From contig MNCI01030933.1 in the NCBI GenBank assembly GCA_015680685.1, forward strand, positions 142,850 through 196,341: a stretch of 53,492 nt of DNA, written 5' to 3'. Below, in pieces: positions 21,089 to 36,000 of the stretch. Below the pieces are notes generated by a model. The model was not told where the DNA came from. It worked only from the letters and a program-made list of their open reading frames with translations, and made no database searches. The DNA is from Gnetum montanum. Lineage: Eukaryota > Streptophyta > Gnetopsida > Gnetales > Gnetaceae. How positions within the stretch are numbered: position 1 is the first letter of the stretch; each line of letters opens with the position of its first letter. Position numbers and translations under genes: made by a program.

Positions 21089-24000
21089 ATGGGTTTATCA
21101 CCAAACAGCAATAACAATGAAGGAGTTCAGCTTTGTGTCTTTGACATGAGAAGGGGACAGCAAGAGGGTGAAGAAATTGATAAGATTCTTTATTTCTACC
21201 CTCCTAGTTTGCCTCTTACCAGTCAGCTCTCTGTTATTGGACTAAGTGAAGGCTTGGTTACATTCACTAGGTAAAACATATTCTATACAGCCATCTATTG
21301 CTAATGTTTACCAGGGGTATGAACTGACTAGGCTTTATTAATTTATCTAAATTGAGCAGTATGTGATTAGCAGTAGTTGATCATGCTAATTTATTTTTAG
21401 ACCTATTCCTCAAGTTATTGTGTTATTGTCTTGCAATGCTTTATTTTCAAGATTTGATTTATTCTGACAAGTGTATTTTTGGCCAGTATGGTTGGCCTGG
21501 CAGTAAATTCTGGAGTTGCAGTTCAATTTATGAAAGTTCAACTATTACTATGTGTATTTTAATGGCTTAATTCTTAGGAATACTTTACATTCAACCATCC
21601 CAGACACCAGCTGCTGATGCTATGTTTTTTAGCAAAAATTGAATGAAATACAAGTTTTATTGCTTATTACATTGATATAGTTTACAAATTTGTGCCAGCT
21701 TTGGTTTTTGAAAACTACATTGAGATTAGAAATTCATCCATATTGTTCTAAATCACCAAGGTGAGTTATGATGGTATGGAGCATTTTCCTTAACAAAGCC
21801 TTCACAGATATCTCCTTAATGAAATCTCTTCATAAAATGCTAGCCAGTGTCATGGCTTTTCAACGTATTTTTAACATTATTGGCTTGCCATTAAGATTGT
21901 GGTTTCTCTCTCTTTGTCTGTAGTAGATGCATAAGTTTTGCTATATGGATTTCAATTTATACGACATTACTTGTCTTGTCCAACATCTGTATCATATGGA
22001 AAGCCAATTTATATATAATCTATCAATTTTTTTTTTGCGTTTAACTTGGATGCTTTTATTCCCAAGTTTCAATTTCATGTTCTTTAAGAGAGAGTTAACG
22101 GAACAGTGCTATAGTTTAGTGTAAGACTGTAACCCATTGCAGTTTAACCTATAACCTGTGCCATATGAGTCACAAGTCTCAACCAAGGAGCCATTTCTGT
22201 ACCTTGAAATATGAATATCATTTATTCACACAGATTTCACTATATATACTATTAAAATGAAGTTCCATTTGATAGACTTTTCAATTTGAACATCTTTCAT
22301 GTCATTTCATCTAATATGATTTATTAACACCGTATGATCTATTGAGATGATAACAATTTAAATGCTTTGGAATTAGAATTCTGATGACTTTATTTCAATT
22401 TCAGCATATTTTCTCCAGAAGCTCCATGTGAAGTAATTGAAGCTGACAAGCACTCTTATGTATTCTATCAGCCAGAACCAGATATTTGGATGGTCTTGGT
22501 GAGTTTCTAATGCTTAACAACAGATTATTTATATGTTTGTTCTTGTGTAAGTGTTTTGCAATGGTTTTAATTTAACCGTAGTCTTTGATTTATTATTTCA
22601 CTCAGAGCACATGATTTAAACAATTAAAACTTTCAGCTAATATGACAGAAAAAGGAAGAAGTGTGTAGAATATAGTATAAACAACTCAAGAGAAATGCAT
22701 TTAACTTATTTATGCAGTATATGATACACGGAGAGACAAAGCACATCTTTATAGGATGTTTTAGGATTAGTTTTATTTTTTGTTTGGGTAATTGCAACAT
22801 GAGACCCACCTACTAAAAACTGCCAAATTTAGTGATGCACTTTATATAGGTCAACAGTAAGCTATATATCTGCAATACATTTGTAGTCCAAAGAGCTATA
22901 GGAGGTAGGAAGACTTTATATGGTTACAGAATTAGGCTTGAAATTGATGATATAGACTTTTAACAGTATTATGAAATTGGCAATTATACATGGTTCTGTT
23001 ATGCATAAATGTAACTAAGAAAATGTTGGAGACAGATACATAATGTAAAGAAGCAAATTTTAACAGATAAATTAGAGGTAAAATCCTGAACTGAACATGT
23101 GTTTCTTTTGTTAGAAGGAAATATGTTACCATTATTAGAGCATACAGAGGCTGCAGCAATTTGTCAACTGTTATATTAAAAAAATTAGAAGTTTGCAAGG
23201 ACTGAATTTTGATCAGTTTGTTATAAAAAATTTTAAAAAATTGTTATATTAAAAAGGAAGCCATGTAACAAGCCATGCAAATGATTTGTGTTAGCTAGGA
23301 AAATATGACTTTACAAACAGGGAATCAAAAGAACCAGAACCAGAACAAAAAATTTGTGAAAGGATCTATTTATCTGATGGTGAAAATTATGGTATTACAA
23401 AAATTGCAGAGCAACACAAATGGGAAGAAAACCCTATTTGAAAACGATCAGAAGTGGAGATTGGTAATTGAATGTGGATTACTTAGATGCTGTAATGTGA
23501 TTGCATCTATACAAATCAATAGAGCATGAATTATCTCACATCAGTTTCCAAGTTGCAGAGGCATGCGATAGTGTAGGGATCAAATAGATAAGGAGAAAAC
23601 TTGTTAGAAATTTTTTTTTTCTTATTTTTTTTGGATGATACAAAATGAAACATTTAACAGTATATAACACGATGAACCAAGGATGAATAATGGTTAATCG
23701 ATGTTTCTGTTGGAGTGCTTGTCAGGATGACAACCATATCTTATAAGAATGCTTGTTATGATATCTTTTTCCAATTGGTGCTCTTGACATTGCCATTAAA
23801 TAATATTTTGTGATGTTGGCATTGCTTTAACAGTTCAGAAATGTGTACTCTCTGCTAATGTATGTGGGAGATAGAGCTGATAATATATATGTAATTCAGA
23901 GTATGGGGATGAGCAAAGGTAAAGGAAGCATGCTAAAGGGGTAACCATCTCCTTTATTGTGGGTTTCTTGTGTGTCAGTTTTGGATGTGTATGTAGGGTT

Positions 24001-27000
24001 TTAGTCCCTTGAACTTTGACCAGAAGGATTTTCATTATGTTTCACAGGGCTTGGAGATGTGGGCATGTAGCCAAATGTGTGCTGTGTGGTTTTTTCAAGG
24101 AGGTGCCCAGTAGTGTTTTCTAAATCGGCAATTGATCACCAGTTTGATGATCAGTCGCCAGATTTTTTCTTTCTTTGTTTTTTTAAAAGGAAATACATGT
24201 TTTTAAATTTGATTTATCCAACTTTTTTAACTGACTCACCGGACCTTCCAACTTTTTCCTAACTTGCTTGTTTTTGACTCAACTAGTTTATGATTTTTTA
24301 AACACTAGTTCTCAGGATGCATTATGGATTTGAAGCCCCAAACTACTATGCAAGTTGTAGAGTAAAGGATGCATGGAGTCATGGGACATAATCAATGTGA
24401 ATGGCAATGTGGTTTTTAAGTTTGAACTATTTGTAATAAAAGTCTGAGGACATTTAGTAGGGGCATGGGAAATTTGTACTACAAAGCATCTTGGATGCAT
24501 TTTGAAAATCATGGAAGTTATTTTTGGGACTTTGGGAGATGTCCTTGCTATCCTAGGGATGTGGTCAAAATTGGCCATTCACTTGTTGCATCCTTATCTT
24601 GGGGACATTTTGAATGTGGTTTCTTCTTCTTCTTCTCTCTAGGTTCTATTAAGAATGATAGGGGCACTAATAAAATGTACACATTATATGGGAAGTTACT
24701 CACTGTAAGCAATTCAGATACATGAGGTCACTTGTTCAAATGGATAGTGAGATCAATAATAATGTGAAAAATAGAAGTATAGGATGGATGTAATAGTGGT
24801 AAGGCAGTGGTGTTCTTTGTAATAGGAGAATCCCTACTAGGCTAAAGGGAAAGTTTTATAGAGCTGCTATTAGATATGAGATGCTTTATGTTGTGGATTG
24901 TTTGCCTACCAAAAACATCAAGCTCAATGCGTACATGTGGTAGAGATGCAAATGCTAAGGTGGATGTTGGGTGTGAGTAGCAAAGATTGAATCAACACCT
25001 TTCGTATTAGAGGAAGTTTGTGAGTGCCAACTATTGATGAGAAGATTAGTGAAAGTTGTCTCAGATGGTTTGGTCATGTGCGAAGAAGACTAGAGAATGC
25101 CCCTATTAGAAGAGGTTGCTTTATTAAGCTTAAAAGAAAAATAATAAAGAGCTAAATTAAAAACATACATGGTTTAAAGATATAGAAGAAGACATTCAAG
25201 TTGTAGGTATTGATGCTTATTTGGTTCTTAATAGTGTTAAGTTTGGTTTTATTATCAACCTCCACGTGTATGTTATTAGATAAAAGATGTCTAATTATGA
25301 TGGTTTACATAATGTTATAATTAAAGTTGTTAGTTATTTACTAAAGAGATGTGACTATTGATGTGTCGTTGTGTCCGATGGCCTTCATACTAATAAAAGG
25401 GCTTACACTCGTTTGTTTTGAGACATAGCAATACATGAGACACATATACAGCTAAACCATATACTGGCAAGTCTACGGTTACAGATATACTCATATGTTT
25501 TTACTTATAAATCATAGTCATACTCGATGTTCATTATGTTACATTTCTTTGTTACTCATTCTTTCAAGTGTTTGTTACAAGTGCAACCATATAATTGTTC
25601 TCTTGCAGTTTGCTACCTTGTTACTCTCATTTAGTTGAGTGCTCAAGCTCTAGTGCTTATTGTGTATTCTATTGTGTGTTCGTGTCCTTGTTTCAGCTTA
25701 TGTTTGTGCAAACTCTACTTCACTATTACAGTTGTGATCCTTATTTGGTTTTATATTCATGGTTTTGTTTGTTATAAGTCATCGTTCTCAATATACTTGG
25801 TTCTTCTAATTCTTGTGGACATCAAATTTTGACCAAATAGTGAAAAAGAATTCATATAGCCAACCCATTTAGTGGGGATAAGGCTAGTATGATGATGGTT
25901 ATTATTAGCTATTCTTTGTAAAGTTTAACCTCTTGACATATTGTTAAAGGTAAGCTTTGTAATAAACCTACCTTGGGGTTTTTGGGTTTATATAGAAAAA
26001 AATTCAAGGGCATATTAAAAAGAAAAATGAAAGTTAGGGCCTTCTTATCCTATACGTGTCTTTGTAAGTCTATATTGGGTTTACTGTTACGACATGAGAG
26101 AGATTAGAGTTGTGAAAGGGTTGGGTCTCCTGTGCTCAGGTTATTGCTGGAAAGCTTGGATCTTGGCTTGTAACCCCTGTCTTGATGATCAATTTTAATT
26201 GAATGTTCACTGTTGCTGCTTTCTTGTTAAGTAATTTCTTTGGTTTCTCACATTGCTGAATTTGATCCGTTTGTTTGGTAATCTGTTAATTTGTCTTATT
26301 CCGCTGTGCTAGTTTGCTATTGCTACAGGAACTGCTGCATGCTTTTGTAACAAGGCATTTCATAGCACTTTTGATATCTAGTTTTATCTAATTTATTTGC
26401 ATCTCCTACTATTTGTTTGTGGCAGTGGCTAAATAGTTATGCCACCACTAGATCAATAAAGCTCTCTCTGGGTTTCATTCATTAATCACACTATGCACAT
26501 AGCTGCTTTTATCCAACTTTAGCTTGCTTCGGTTTATTTTTATACATCTTTTGGATTATACAGTTTCTCAAAATTAACAACTCATCTTGACCATTCAATT
26601 AGCATTTCACTACCGAAAAACATCTCTCCATAATGCATACTCTTTAATTCAGTTTGTAAGTGTGCTGTTTATAACAAATAAGGTTCAAGGTTCAATTCTA
26701 TATGTGTAATCTCGGGCACTATAAAAATGTAAACTCAGGTTCATATTATGTAAATTGGCTACCATAAAACTTATCCTTTCAGGTCACTCTAATTTGATGA
26801 CAGTGAGGTAATGATTATGATTATTTTGCTGCAACATTCATCATTTTCTTACATATTGAAGTTTTACAGAAATGCTCCACATGGTTTCACAGAATCACAT
26901 AACATGTTCTGGTACCTGGACTAAGATACTGTTGACTGTTTTCACTTTTAGTTCACTGTCTTCTATAAAAATCCCAAATTCAATTTGCACTGTAGTTCAT

Positions 27001-30000
27001 ATATGCGTCTGGTCAACAGATATCTAATTAAAGAGAATTCAAATGTGTATTAAATATAATTGTAGTTTAATTCTAATTTGTGCACTATTAAATGCTGAAA
27101 ATTAATAACTTTGTCCTGATTTTTATTGAACACTAACTGCTGCCAGGTTGTTGAGAAAGTTAAAGAATCTGATGAACTCTGCCGACATGAAGCATTAAGA
27201 GATGTTCTTAAAGAAGCACACAATCTTTTCACAATGTTTTATGGTTCCATCAGGACTCTGCTTGAGAAGCAACCTAATGGGGCAACTGCTCGGAGTTGTT
27301 TATATGTATTTCTCACAGATTATTTGTCAGGTTAGGTCAATGTATTCATCAGATATTCCTTTTATATGTCAATATAAATAATTTCTGCTTTTGAAATTGG
27401 TAATTTTTCTGACAGATTTTATGGTTGGAAAGAAAATTCAAATGCCAACATTTCGTGAGTCACTTGTAGAGCGTGGAACCATTCAGATGCTATCCATGAA
27501 GAGAGAGACAGCATTAGAAGTTCAGGTTTGTTCTCTCACTTTTTCTGTTTCTCTCTGCCCAAGAAATTTGCTTTGTGTTGTATGTTAACTATTTATTGCA
27601 TGTAGTTGTATTAACACTTTGCAGATGATGATGATATTGTTAGCATTTGCATTTCCCTGTTTGTGAATATACTTATTGCATTGTTTCTCAGCATGCAAGT
27701 TCTCTCTCTTTTTTGTGTGCTTTTAACGTTGTTAAGTGACTTTGACATGAAGAACAGCTTTGTGGAATCAATATACCAAAAAATGCTAGCAAATTGTAAT
27801 TTATAGCACAGTTCCAGTTTACTGCAATTCAGCCCTGTTTTTATGTGTAGACCACAGCTGTGTTTATTTAATCAGAAGCAATTTACCATTTGTCTTTTTG
27901 GTTGTGTAGCTCAGCCATTGCTAAAAGTATCTTGTATTGAAATATAGTATTTCCAGTGTTATTCCCATTCCGTTTGCAGTATTATTTGATAGCTTTCTTG
28001 TTGACTGTGGATATGTTAAACGTTGGTGTTCATGTACATGTTTAGGGTGTTTTAAAAGATCTATATCTTTTATGTTTGCAGTCATTGGTAAGGGTTCTGG
28101 AGTCACCATTGACAGGAAACTTTGTAAAGAACACATTGATCATGTTCCAAGATTTGCTGGTTTCAACATCGCTCTATCCAGTATGTTCAACTTTTAATTT
28201 CATATATATATTTTTATAAACTGAATTTAATATTATTTTTATAATAGCCTGGTATTATACCAAGCCTGAGCAACCTTTCCACATGGTTTTAGGGGGATAC
28301 ATCAAATCTCTTCACCTATTTTGTTCGACGATTAACTCCTACTGGTGTTGCAACTGGCACAAATTCAAGATCATATGTGAGGACAGCAGTTCTAGCAGTT
28401 CCAGATCCTGTTTCTTCTGGCATCATATCTCTTTTGTCAGATGAGGCTGACCTGACTAGCAATAATGCTTCTTGTGGCCAGCAGGATAAAACTAGCTTTG
28501 TTCCAAGGCCTCTTCAACGTGATAGGTGGTGGCGAGATAAGGATGGTTTTCTTGTTAATGATTCATGGGGATCAGATCATAGTGGCAGGGGATGCATATA
28601 CCCAACAGTCCTGTTTCAGCAAAGAGAAGAACCTATGCATATGTGTGTATATCAGCAAAAGAACTTAACTATCATCATGCTTGTCCCTGTAGAATTATTG
28701 GATAGTGCCATGCATGGTATTTCTATATTGAAACAACAACTTCTTGAAAATGTAAGTTTTTCAAAATCCTTTTGGCGAATTTTGTGAATATGTTGATTGA
28801 AAATTTTATTCCTCCAAAACATGCTACTTTTGGAATGCTGATAATTTTCTCCTAGTCTTTTAATTTTATCAACTAGTCCAATATACCATTGCTTCAAATC
28901 ATGTAAATATGTAATCTTGATTATGGTATGCTGATCATTTTCTTCAAGTTCTTGTTTATAGTATGTTAGACCCACTAAACACAGAGACGACCTGAACCTG
29001 TTCCCTTTTCACTTTTTCACACTTCCTGGAAAAATAGTGAGAATTCACAGGAAAGAGATATGAAAAACAGAAATAGTGATCAATTAAAAAATACGGTCTC
29101 CATCTATCATATAGACACAGGTTGTTGTGTAAGATACTTTATACATGAAAAACATGGAGTGTGCCTCTTTAAAAGCCTTCAGAAGCAGTTTTAGGTTAAA
29201 TGGAATGTACCTCCTCAATGCTAGTATTTGCTAGGTTTCATTCATGTAGGTCCCCCTTAAATGCACCTGTCTCTTGTATCAGCCATAGGAGGATCTAACT
29301 ATATAGATGGTATGTTGCTGAAATAATTATCCATGTAGGTTTGTTGAGACTCTTGAGTTGGTCTTTCCATAAGTTTCGAAGATTCAAATTTATTTCTTGC
29401 AGATGCATTTGTTTCATTGATCCTACTGTGCTTAAATTTTCTTTCTAATGCAACAATTGCAATGGTAGCATAGAATCATGGGCCTTATGAATTGTTTTTA
29501 CAATGTGACAACAGACTAATTTTGAATCTTTTCTTGCATCATCTTTCATAAACATCTTTGAAACATATCTTAGTTTTTTTTCTAGTTTCTCATGCGTCAT
29601 GTTAGCTCCATGTACTAATATTATATGCTGCTGTGTATTTTAATTATGATAGATGAATTTTTAGCATGACAAGTTTTTGAATGTGTAGGATCATTACCTG
29701 TCTTATTTCTAACATTATAGATATGCTTTATTGGAATTAATTTTAAGATGTCAAGCTTCATAAAGATGTATTTTATTTGCTGTACCATAAATTTATTAGC
29801 ATGTTGGAAGATTTTATGAAATCCCTGAACACTAAACTGTTATTAAAAAAAAAAAAAACTGTCAGGCATTGTCCAAGATCATCAAACTTGAAGATAAACT
29901 CACAAAGGAGTGGGGTGGCATCAATGCCAACCATGTAGCTGGGTACCGTTATTTGTACTGTGATCGTGATAGGAAACTCTCTAAACCATCACCACCTGGA

Positions 30001-33000
30001 AAGGTTGTGACTCTAAACAAGGTAAAAAATAAAAAAATAAAAAAAAAAATCTCTGAGGTATTTTATTTTCAAGTATTTCTATCACCTGAAATAGTAGGAG
30101 AATTTGTTTTCTAAAAAATTAACATATTGTTCCTTTTACCTACACAAATTTGATACTTCAATCATTTTAAACAAAATATTTATCGATCAACTTTGTCAAT
30201 GGAAATCTTGTCAAATTTGTCCATAGATAACAGAGAAATATATCCCTTGTACTGCTAACTAAAGCAAGAAAAATATATAATTAGATTTATGATACTTTAA
30301 ATGATTTAAAACATTTGGGTTTACCATACTGTAATGATAACATTTCTTTACAATTAAGCTCCTTGATTTCTTTTATTTTTCCCATAAAAATCCTTACTTC
30401 AAGGTAAATTTTGCAATTCTTGGTGATAGTTCATTTGGGTTTTCCCCTTTTTTATTTGATAAAATTGTTTGTGTTGATTACTGGAACCATAAAGGAAAAA
30501 AATCACACATGCCTATACGGAGAGTAGATATCCTCCAAAATCAATGACCTGCACTTAAATCTGCACTTCGTTTGTAATTGGATATTTCTGATTTTTAAAA
30601 TTTTAATGTAAGGTTCCAAAACATTCTGATACAAGTCTTGGATACTATGTTGCATGTGGGAGAATCCCAAACTATAAATACACTGTGACTTTGGCCCCTG
30701 AGTTGTGGAGCAAAGTGTGACATCCAAACATTTTATGGCCATGACGGTGACATGGGGGCATGGGGTAATGGTTTAATTTTAAAGGCATGTAGTGCCGCCA
30801 TTGTTGGAAAGGCCAATGATAGATGGACCTCAAATCGTATGGTGAATAAGGGATAATAATACACTTACCCTCTCATGGTTGATATCTCTATATTCCATAT
30901 CCTTTGAAATCTGATTAAAGTTTAATCCACCGTGTTGGTTCCATGTGACAATTGTTGTAGATATTTAATAGATACCTTAAAAATACAAAAGTAGCAAATT
31001 CAATAGGTAAATTTTATATCAAAAAGATCCAGATGAGTTTCTATTAAATATGATATACAAAAATACAGAATAACTTTTAAATTTTTGGAAGATAATTTTT
31101 TAATGTTTATTTGTATGTTTGTGTTGGCTTCTTCTTTTCTACTTTTTAAAGAAACATTGGACAAACTTTTCAAAGTTTTAGTGTGAGTATTAAGTGGGAG
31201 CATGATATGAAACATTCCACTTCCAGAACTAAAAGCTTGTCAGAGCTGATAAAAAATGCTTTCACCAACACTACCGTCTATGCTAGGGTCAAATGTACTC
31301 TAGACTTTCTACAGTTGGATGCATACTGGGTCAAATTATTGGTTTTAAATATGGCTTCTACTCATGAAAGTGAGTTTCCAAAGCAATAGGTAGGGAACAC
31401 CCTCACTTTAAAACATACCTGCATATATAGAAGAATTACATGGTAAAACTCTAATCAGAAGGGAAACATTCAAGGGCATGCACAACCTTCATAAATAAAT
31501 TACCTTTGCCCATGCCAAACTCTAAAGTGAGGGTTTTGATAAATAAATTCAAAACTCTAACATGGTCATTTTGGTTATAATCATTATTGTCATGTTAATG
31601 TTTATAGGCACTTCATCAATATGGTTTTTTAAAACTACCACTTATAAAATAGGCACATAATAGAAAATATAGTAATAAATTAAGATTTGAAGTACAATGA
31701 AATTATTCTTAGGATCTCAATGATTAACAAAGATGATAGGATCAAATTTTTTTTTGGAATAAGTTTGAGTTGTATTAATTCCAAAAAGAGCTTTACATGA
31801 GTATAGCCCGGGTTAGGGTTGCTGACCCCATGCCTAGTGGACCTCGCCACCATAGAACCTCACACTATTCAATTTTGAAGCCTTGCCCCCTCCCAAAGGC
31901 AAGCCCATCCCACACCCACAACAAAGTTACCAGTCCCCTTTTTGCAAGTCCAAGCCCCCCAAGTTTGTCCCGAGTCCTAGGCTAACAATGCTCACATCAT
32001 CCAAGCCTTCCCATTCTGTTTTGTATGGGGATTCTGCCCCTGCGGTGCTCTTGTATACTCCTCTGTGGTTTGCAATTGAGGGCTGCTGTCCACCTTGGTT
32101 CTAGCTTCAGAGGTGCCTGTGCTAAGGGCCAAGTGTTGCTGGTTCTCTTGAATGAGCTGTGTTAGCCTAGTCTGGTGCTTCGAGGTTATACCTTCCATCC
32201 ATCTTAGCATCTGTATCTGCATTCGTGTGGTTTGTTGCTGCGCCTCTCTTTGCATATTAGCCCATCGTTGTTGCCACCACTCCCTTTCTTCCTGTTGAGC
32301 TTGTTGATAGGATCAAACTTATTAAAAGTTAAAAAAATAATTATTTGAAGATACCAACTTAATCCTAACTTTAGTAATAAAATTTATAGTTGTGTGAAGC
32401 TTAGACATTGAAGTCCTATTATATATATATCTCATTCTGTTCCCAATTTTTTACTACTAGTCACTATACTCTGTCTAGAGTAATTTTTATTCCTTTAAAA
32501 GTTCTTTGACTTCTTTCCTTTTAAATTTAAAAGATCACATGTGGTAGCAAAACACTCCAAATTTGATTAATGCACTAAATACCACCAATCTATGTCCAAG
32601 CTGTTGCAAGATCTTATAAAGATTTTTGTATAATAAATAATATAAATATAATGATGGTAGAAAAACTAGGTCATCAAATAGTAAGTTGGCTTCACATTTA
32701 ACACTCACAGGAAATTGTAGGCTTCTCCAACCTGCTTCCAAAGCTTCTATTTAACATCTATATCTGTATTTCTTTGCAAATTGATGTTTAGCAGGAGCGA
32801 TGACATTACTAAAAAAGCTGCAACATAATTATGCACCTGAAGCTTTTCCATATCCAGCATCTTACATTTAATTGCATGCCAAATGGGCATTTTGACTGTC
32901 ACAAATTTCAATAAATCTCATTTTAATTACATTCCTTTTGCACCTATTATGAAGTTGATGTTCACTCTAGTGCAAACCATGCTATATATCAAAATTCCAA

Positions 33001-36000
33001 TAGTTGTTTTTTAAGTCATTCATTTTATATCAAATCATTTTGATCTTTACTGCTAACCTTCAAGATGCAAATGCCTACAGTTAATGTGAGAAATAAAAAG
33101 TGTGCTTGTGTAGGATACAATAGAAATGCATTCTATTGATTCATCTAGTACATCATACATGGAGAGAGGAAAAACTGTTTTATTCTTTATTTTAGGGTTA
33201 GGATTTTCTCTATTTTAGGGATAGGATTTTTTTGGTGTAGCCACAAAGAGGGATTCATCCATTAAGTTTGCTAAAATTAGTAATGCAGTTTATATAGTTC
33301 AACACCCCCCATAATTTTATATGGTTTTGGGACTATGAGTATATGACTTAAAATTAAATAATTTTCAATAAAACCAGTGTGCATGAAGGAAAAGCTAAGC
33401 AAATATGCAAATCATCATCATCTTGGTACCTTTACCTGAATGATTTTGACATTTATTTACTATGTCTCTCTGTCTACATGGCATCATAGTTTGTGAACAT
33501 AGATTTTTATCATGCCCCTAAGTGGCACATGCTTGAGCATAAGCTGATTGCTTTAACCAAGTGAGCAATGCTTTCTTGACATAAAATGCAAAGGCATCCT
33601 CTGCCATTATGGGAAAAACACTTTGTATCCCTCTGTGTTTGTACCATATTTAATGAAGAATCTTGGTTGTGCACATGGCTGCAGTTTGTCATGGTGTTGA
33701 TATTTCATTGGATCACTATGAACCAAAGATTCTGAAACTTTTTACCATAGGATCATTTACAGTTGATATTTCATAGGGTGCTTTTTTGTGTTTTCATAGG
33801 ACATTATTCATTGTTTGAACTATTGTGTTAAGTGCTTCTCTCTCCAAATAGGCAGGTAGCTTCTTGTATATTAGCATTGATCTGACCATATCAAGAAGCA
33901 TTTTGTTTATTCTTTTTGGAATACCTTTCTGTTGTAGTGTTCCTGACATTATGGTCTAATATCTAATCCCTTATAAAAAAATTGTCTAACTTCTTTGGAG
34001 ACATACTTCACTCCATTGTTTATTTTTAGTGTCTTGATAGTGTAGTAACATATTTTCCAATGGGAGCTTTCGACAATTGAAAGACAAAAAATCTACGACT
34101 TATTATTTGAAGTATTTAATTCATACCTTTTCAGTGTAGTCAACAATGAAGATGATAAAATAATGATTTCCTCGAATCTTCCTCTTTGTTGATATTGGTC
34201 CATACACGTTAGAGTGTATCCGCTCAAGCTTTCTTGTAGACTATCTGCTCTTGCTTTTGAATGGTTGTCTTATTGCTTTGCCCATGATGCAAGCCTTGCA
34301 TTATAGAGTCTTCACTAGCAAATCCTTTGGAAAATCAGTAAGTCTGCAAATCCTTTTCAAAGAAACATGTCTTGTTCTAGTATGCCAAAGTGCTTCTTGA
34401 GAGAGCTTTGTTGGATTTTGCATCTCGGCTACCATGCAATTGTATGTGACATCCACAAATTGCTACGAAACAATTTGTTCTTCTTGATTTATTAATGCTC
34501 TACCATTCAAGTACATGAGCTTGTCTTCTAGTTTCCCGGTGATGTACTTGATGTTTTGCTTTGTCGCATCTAGCTTTCCATTTGTTGTTGTTATGCTTAG
34601 ACCAAACCCTTTTTTTGACTGGTGTACTTAATAGATTTTGATTTAAAGTGAGGATGTCTAGGACATCCCTCAATTGGAGTTCCTTTTCTCTATGGGAATG
34701 TTTGATAAGCCTAGTTTCTGTTTCTTTAACTATTTGTGGATTTGTATATGCAATCTTTATTGAACCATGATACCTTCCATTTCATTTGTAGAACAAGCCT
34801 TTTTTGAGAGTCATGTGTTAAGTTGCTCTTGTATCCATATTCCAGCCGTTAGCTTCATATGCGTTAGCTTCATAGGCTATAGCAGAATTTGCACAACTAG
34901 TGACATTAGCTTAGTCACTGACTAGTTTGGCATGATTCCAATTTTCAGATTAGAAGGTCTTGATTGTTCTCTATCATCAACACACACAGGTGTTGTAGAG
35001 TCATGCTCACTATTACTAGAGTGTGACTCTTGCCTTGTCTTCTCTACTTTGATGTACTTGTCCTTTATTCTTAATCTGATCATATGGAGTTTTGCACTCC
35101 ATTGCACACTGGCCCTTCTTGCCATACCTTTTGCAGGTCATGTTTTTACTCTTATTATCAAAGCTCCACCTTTTTTCTTGATTCTCACTTTTCTTGTCAA
35201 TATGGATTTGCTTTTGCTTGCCCTTGCTTTTTAGATCTTGCTATTTGCTATTACTGTCATAGTTTGCCCTGTTAGATAAGGGACTTGTTTGCATACTTCC
35301 CCAAATGTAGGCATTGCATGGCATGTTGAAAGCTAATAGAAACCCTATGATGGTTTCAAAGAACATACCTTTCAGATTGCCATTTGCTGATAGCGTGGTG
35401 ATTATATAATTGATGCAGGAACTACTTGAGCATTTTTGATGAAAAAGGCCCAAACAATCCACTGCTGTTTGTAGTCTTTGTCAAGGTTCTTTTTGATTCC
35501 TTGAAACTTATTAACGACTTCCAAGACATTTTCCCTTCACATACAGAGTTTGTTTATCTTGTTTAGAAGGTAAATGAACTCTGTATTAGACTTATTGTTA
35601 AAGGCCTTATTGTATGTCTCCATTATGTTTCATGCAACATTAGAGGTCTGCAGCATTTTATGATTGTGTTCAATTATTAGAAGAATTGGAAAAGAAAAAA
35701 TATTTGTTCATAGCTTCCCATTGTTGTCCACGTCTTTTTGTTAGATCCATTTGTTGCCAATATGGTTGCACTGTAGTTTTCATGGAGAGGCCTTTTGTAC
35801 ATCTAATTTTCTTTGGTTTCCACTACAATCCTAAATCATCCAAGTAGCTATATGAGAAAACTACACGAAATGAGCCTAGTACTAACTCATCTCTAACTTA
35901 CCACTAGCATCCTAAATTGTCCAAGTAGCTATACATAGTGCTAATTGTATAACATCTGTAGCTATACAACTGCAATGGCCCAATGATTATACACACCACT

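Larger units (their letters stand above)
22499..27146 (+). other. CCZ1 intron 2
   Basis: 4648 nt, donor GTGAGT, acceptor CTGCCAG. It holds a degenerate solo LTR (22625-22856) and an RTE LINE end (24735-25911). The remaining parts (22857-24734 and 25912-27146) are A/T-rich, with a tRNA-like GGTTCAAGGTTCAATTC near 26685-26700, and have no supported gene. Confidence 0.8.

Noticed and set aside
25941-26260. Possible copia-type solo LTR with a TATATAG box in intron 2
   Set aside because: No TG...CA ends with a target duplication could be placed, and no second copy is in the window.
28377-28787. 136-codon open frame taken as a separate gene
   Set aside because: It is the inside of CCZ1 exon 6 plus read-through into intron 6; the exon starts at 28293.
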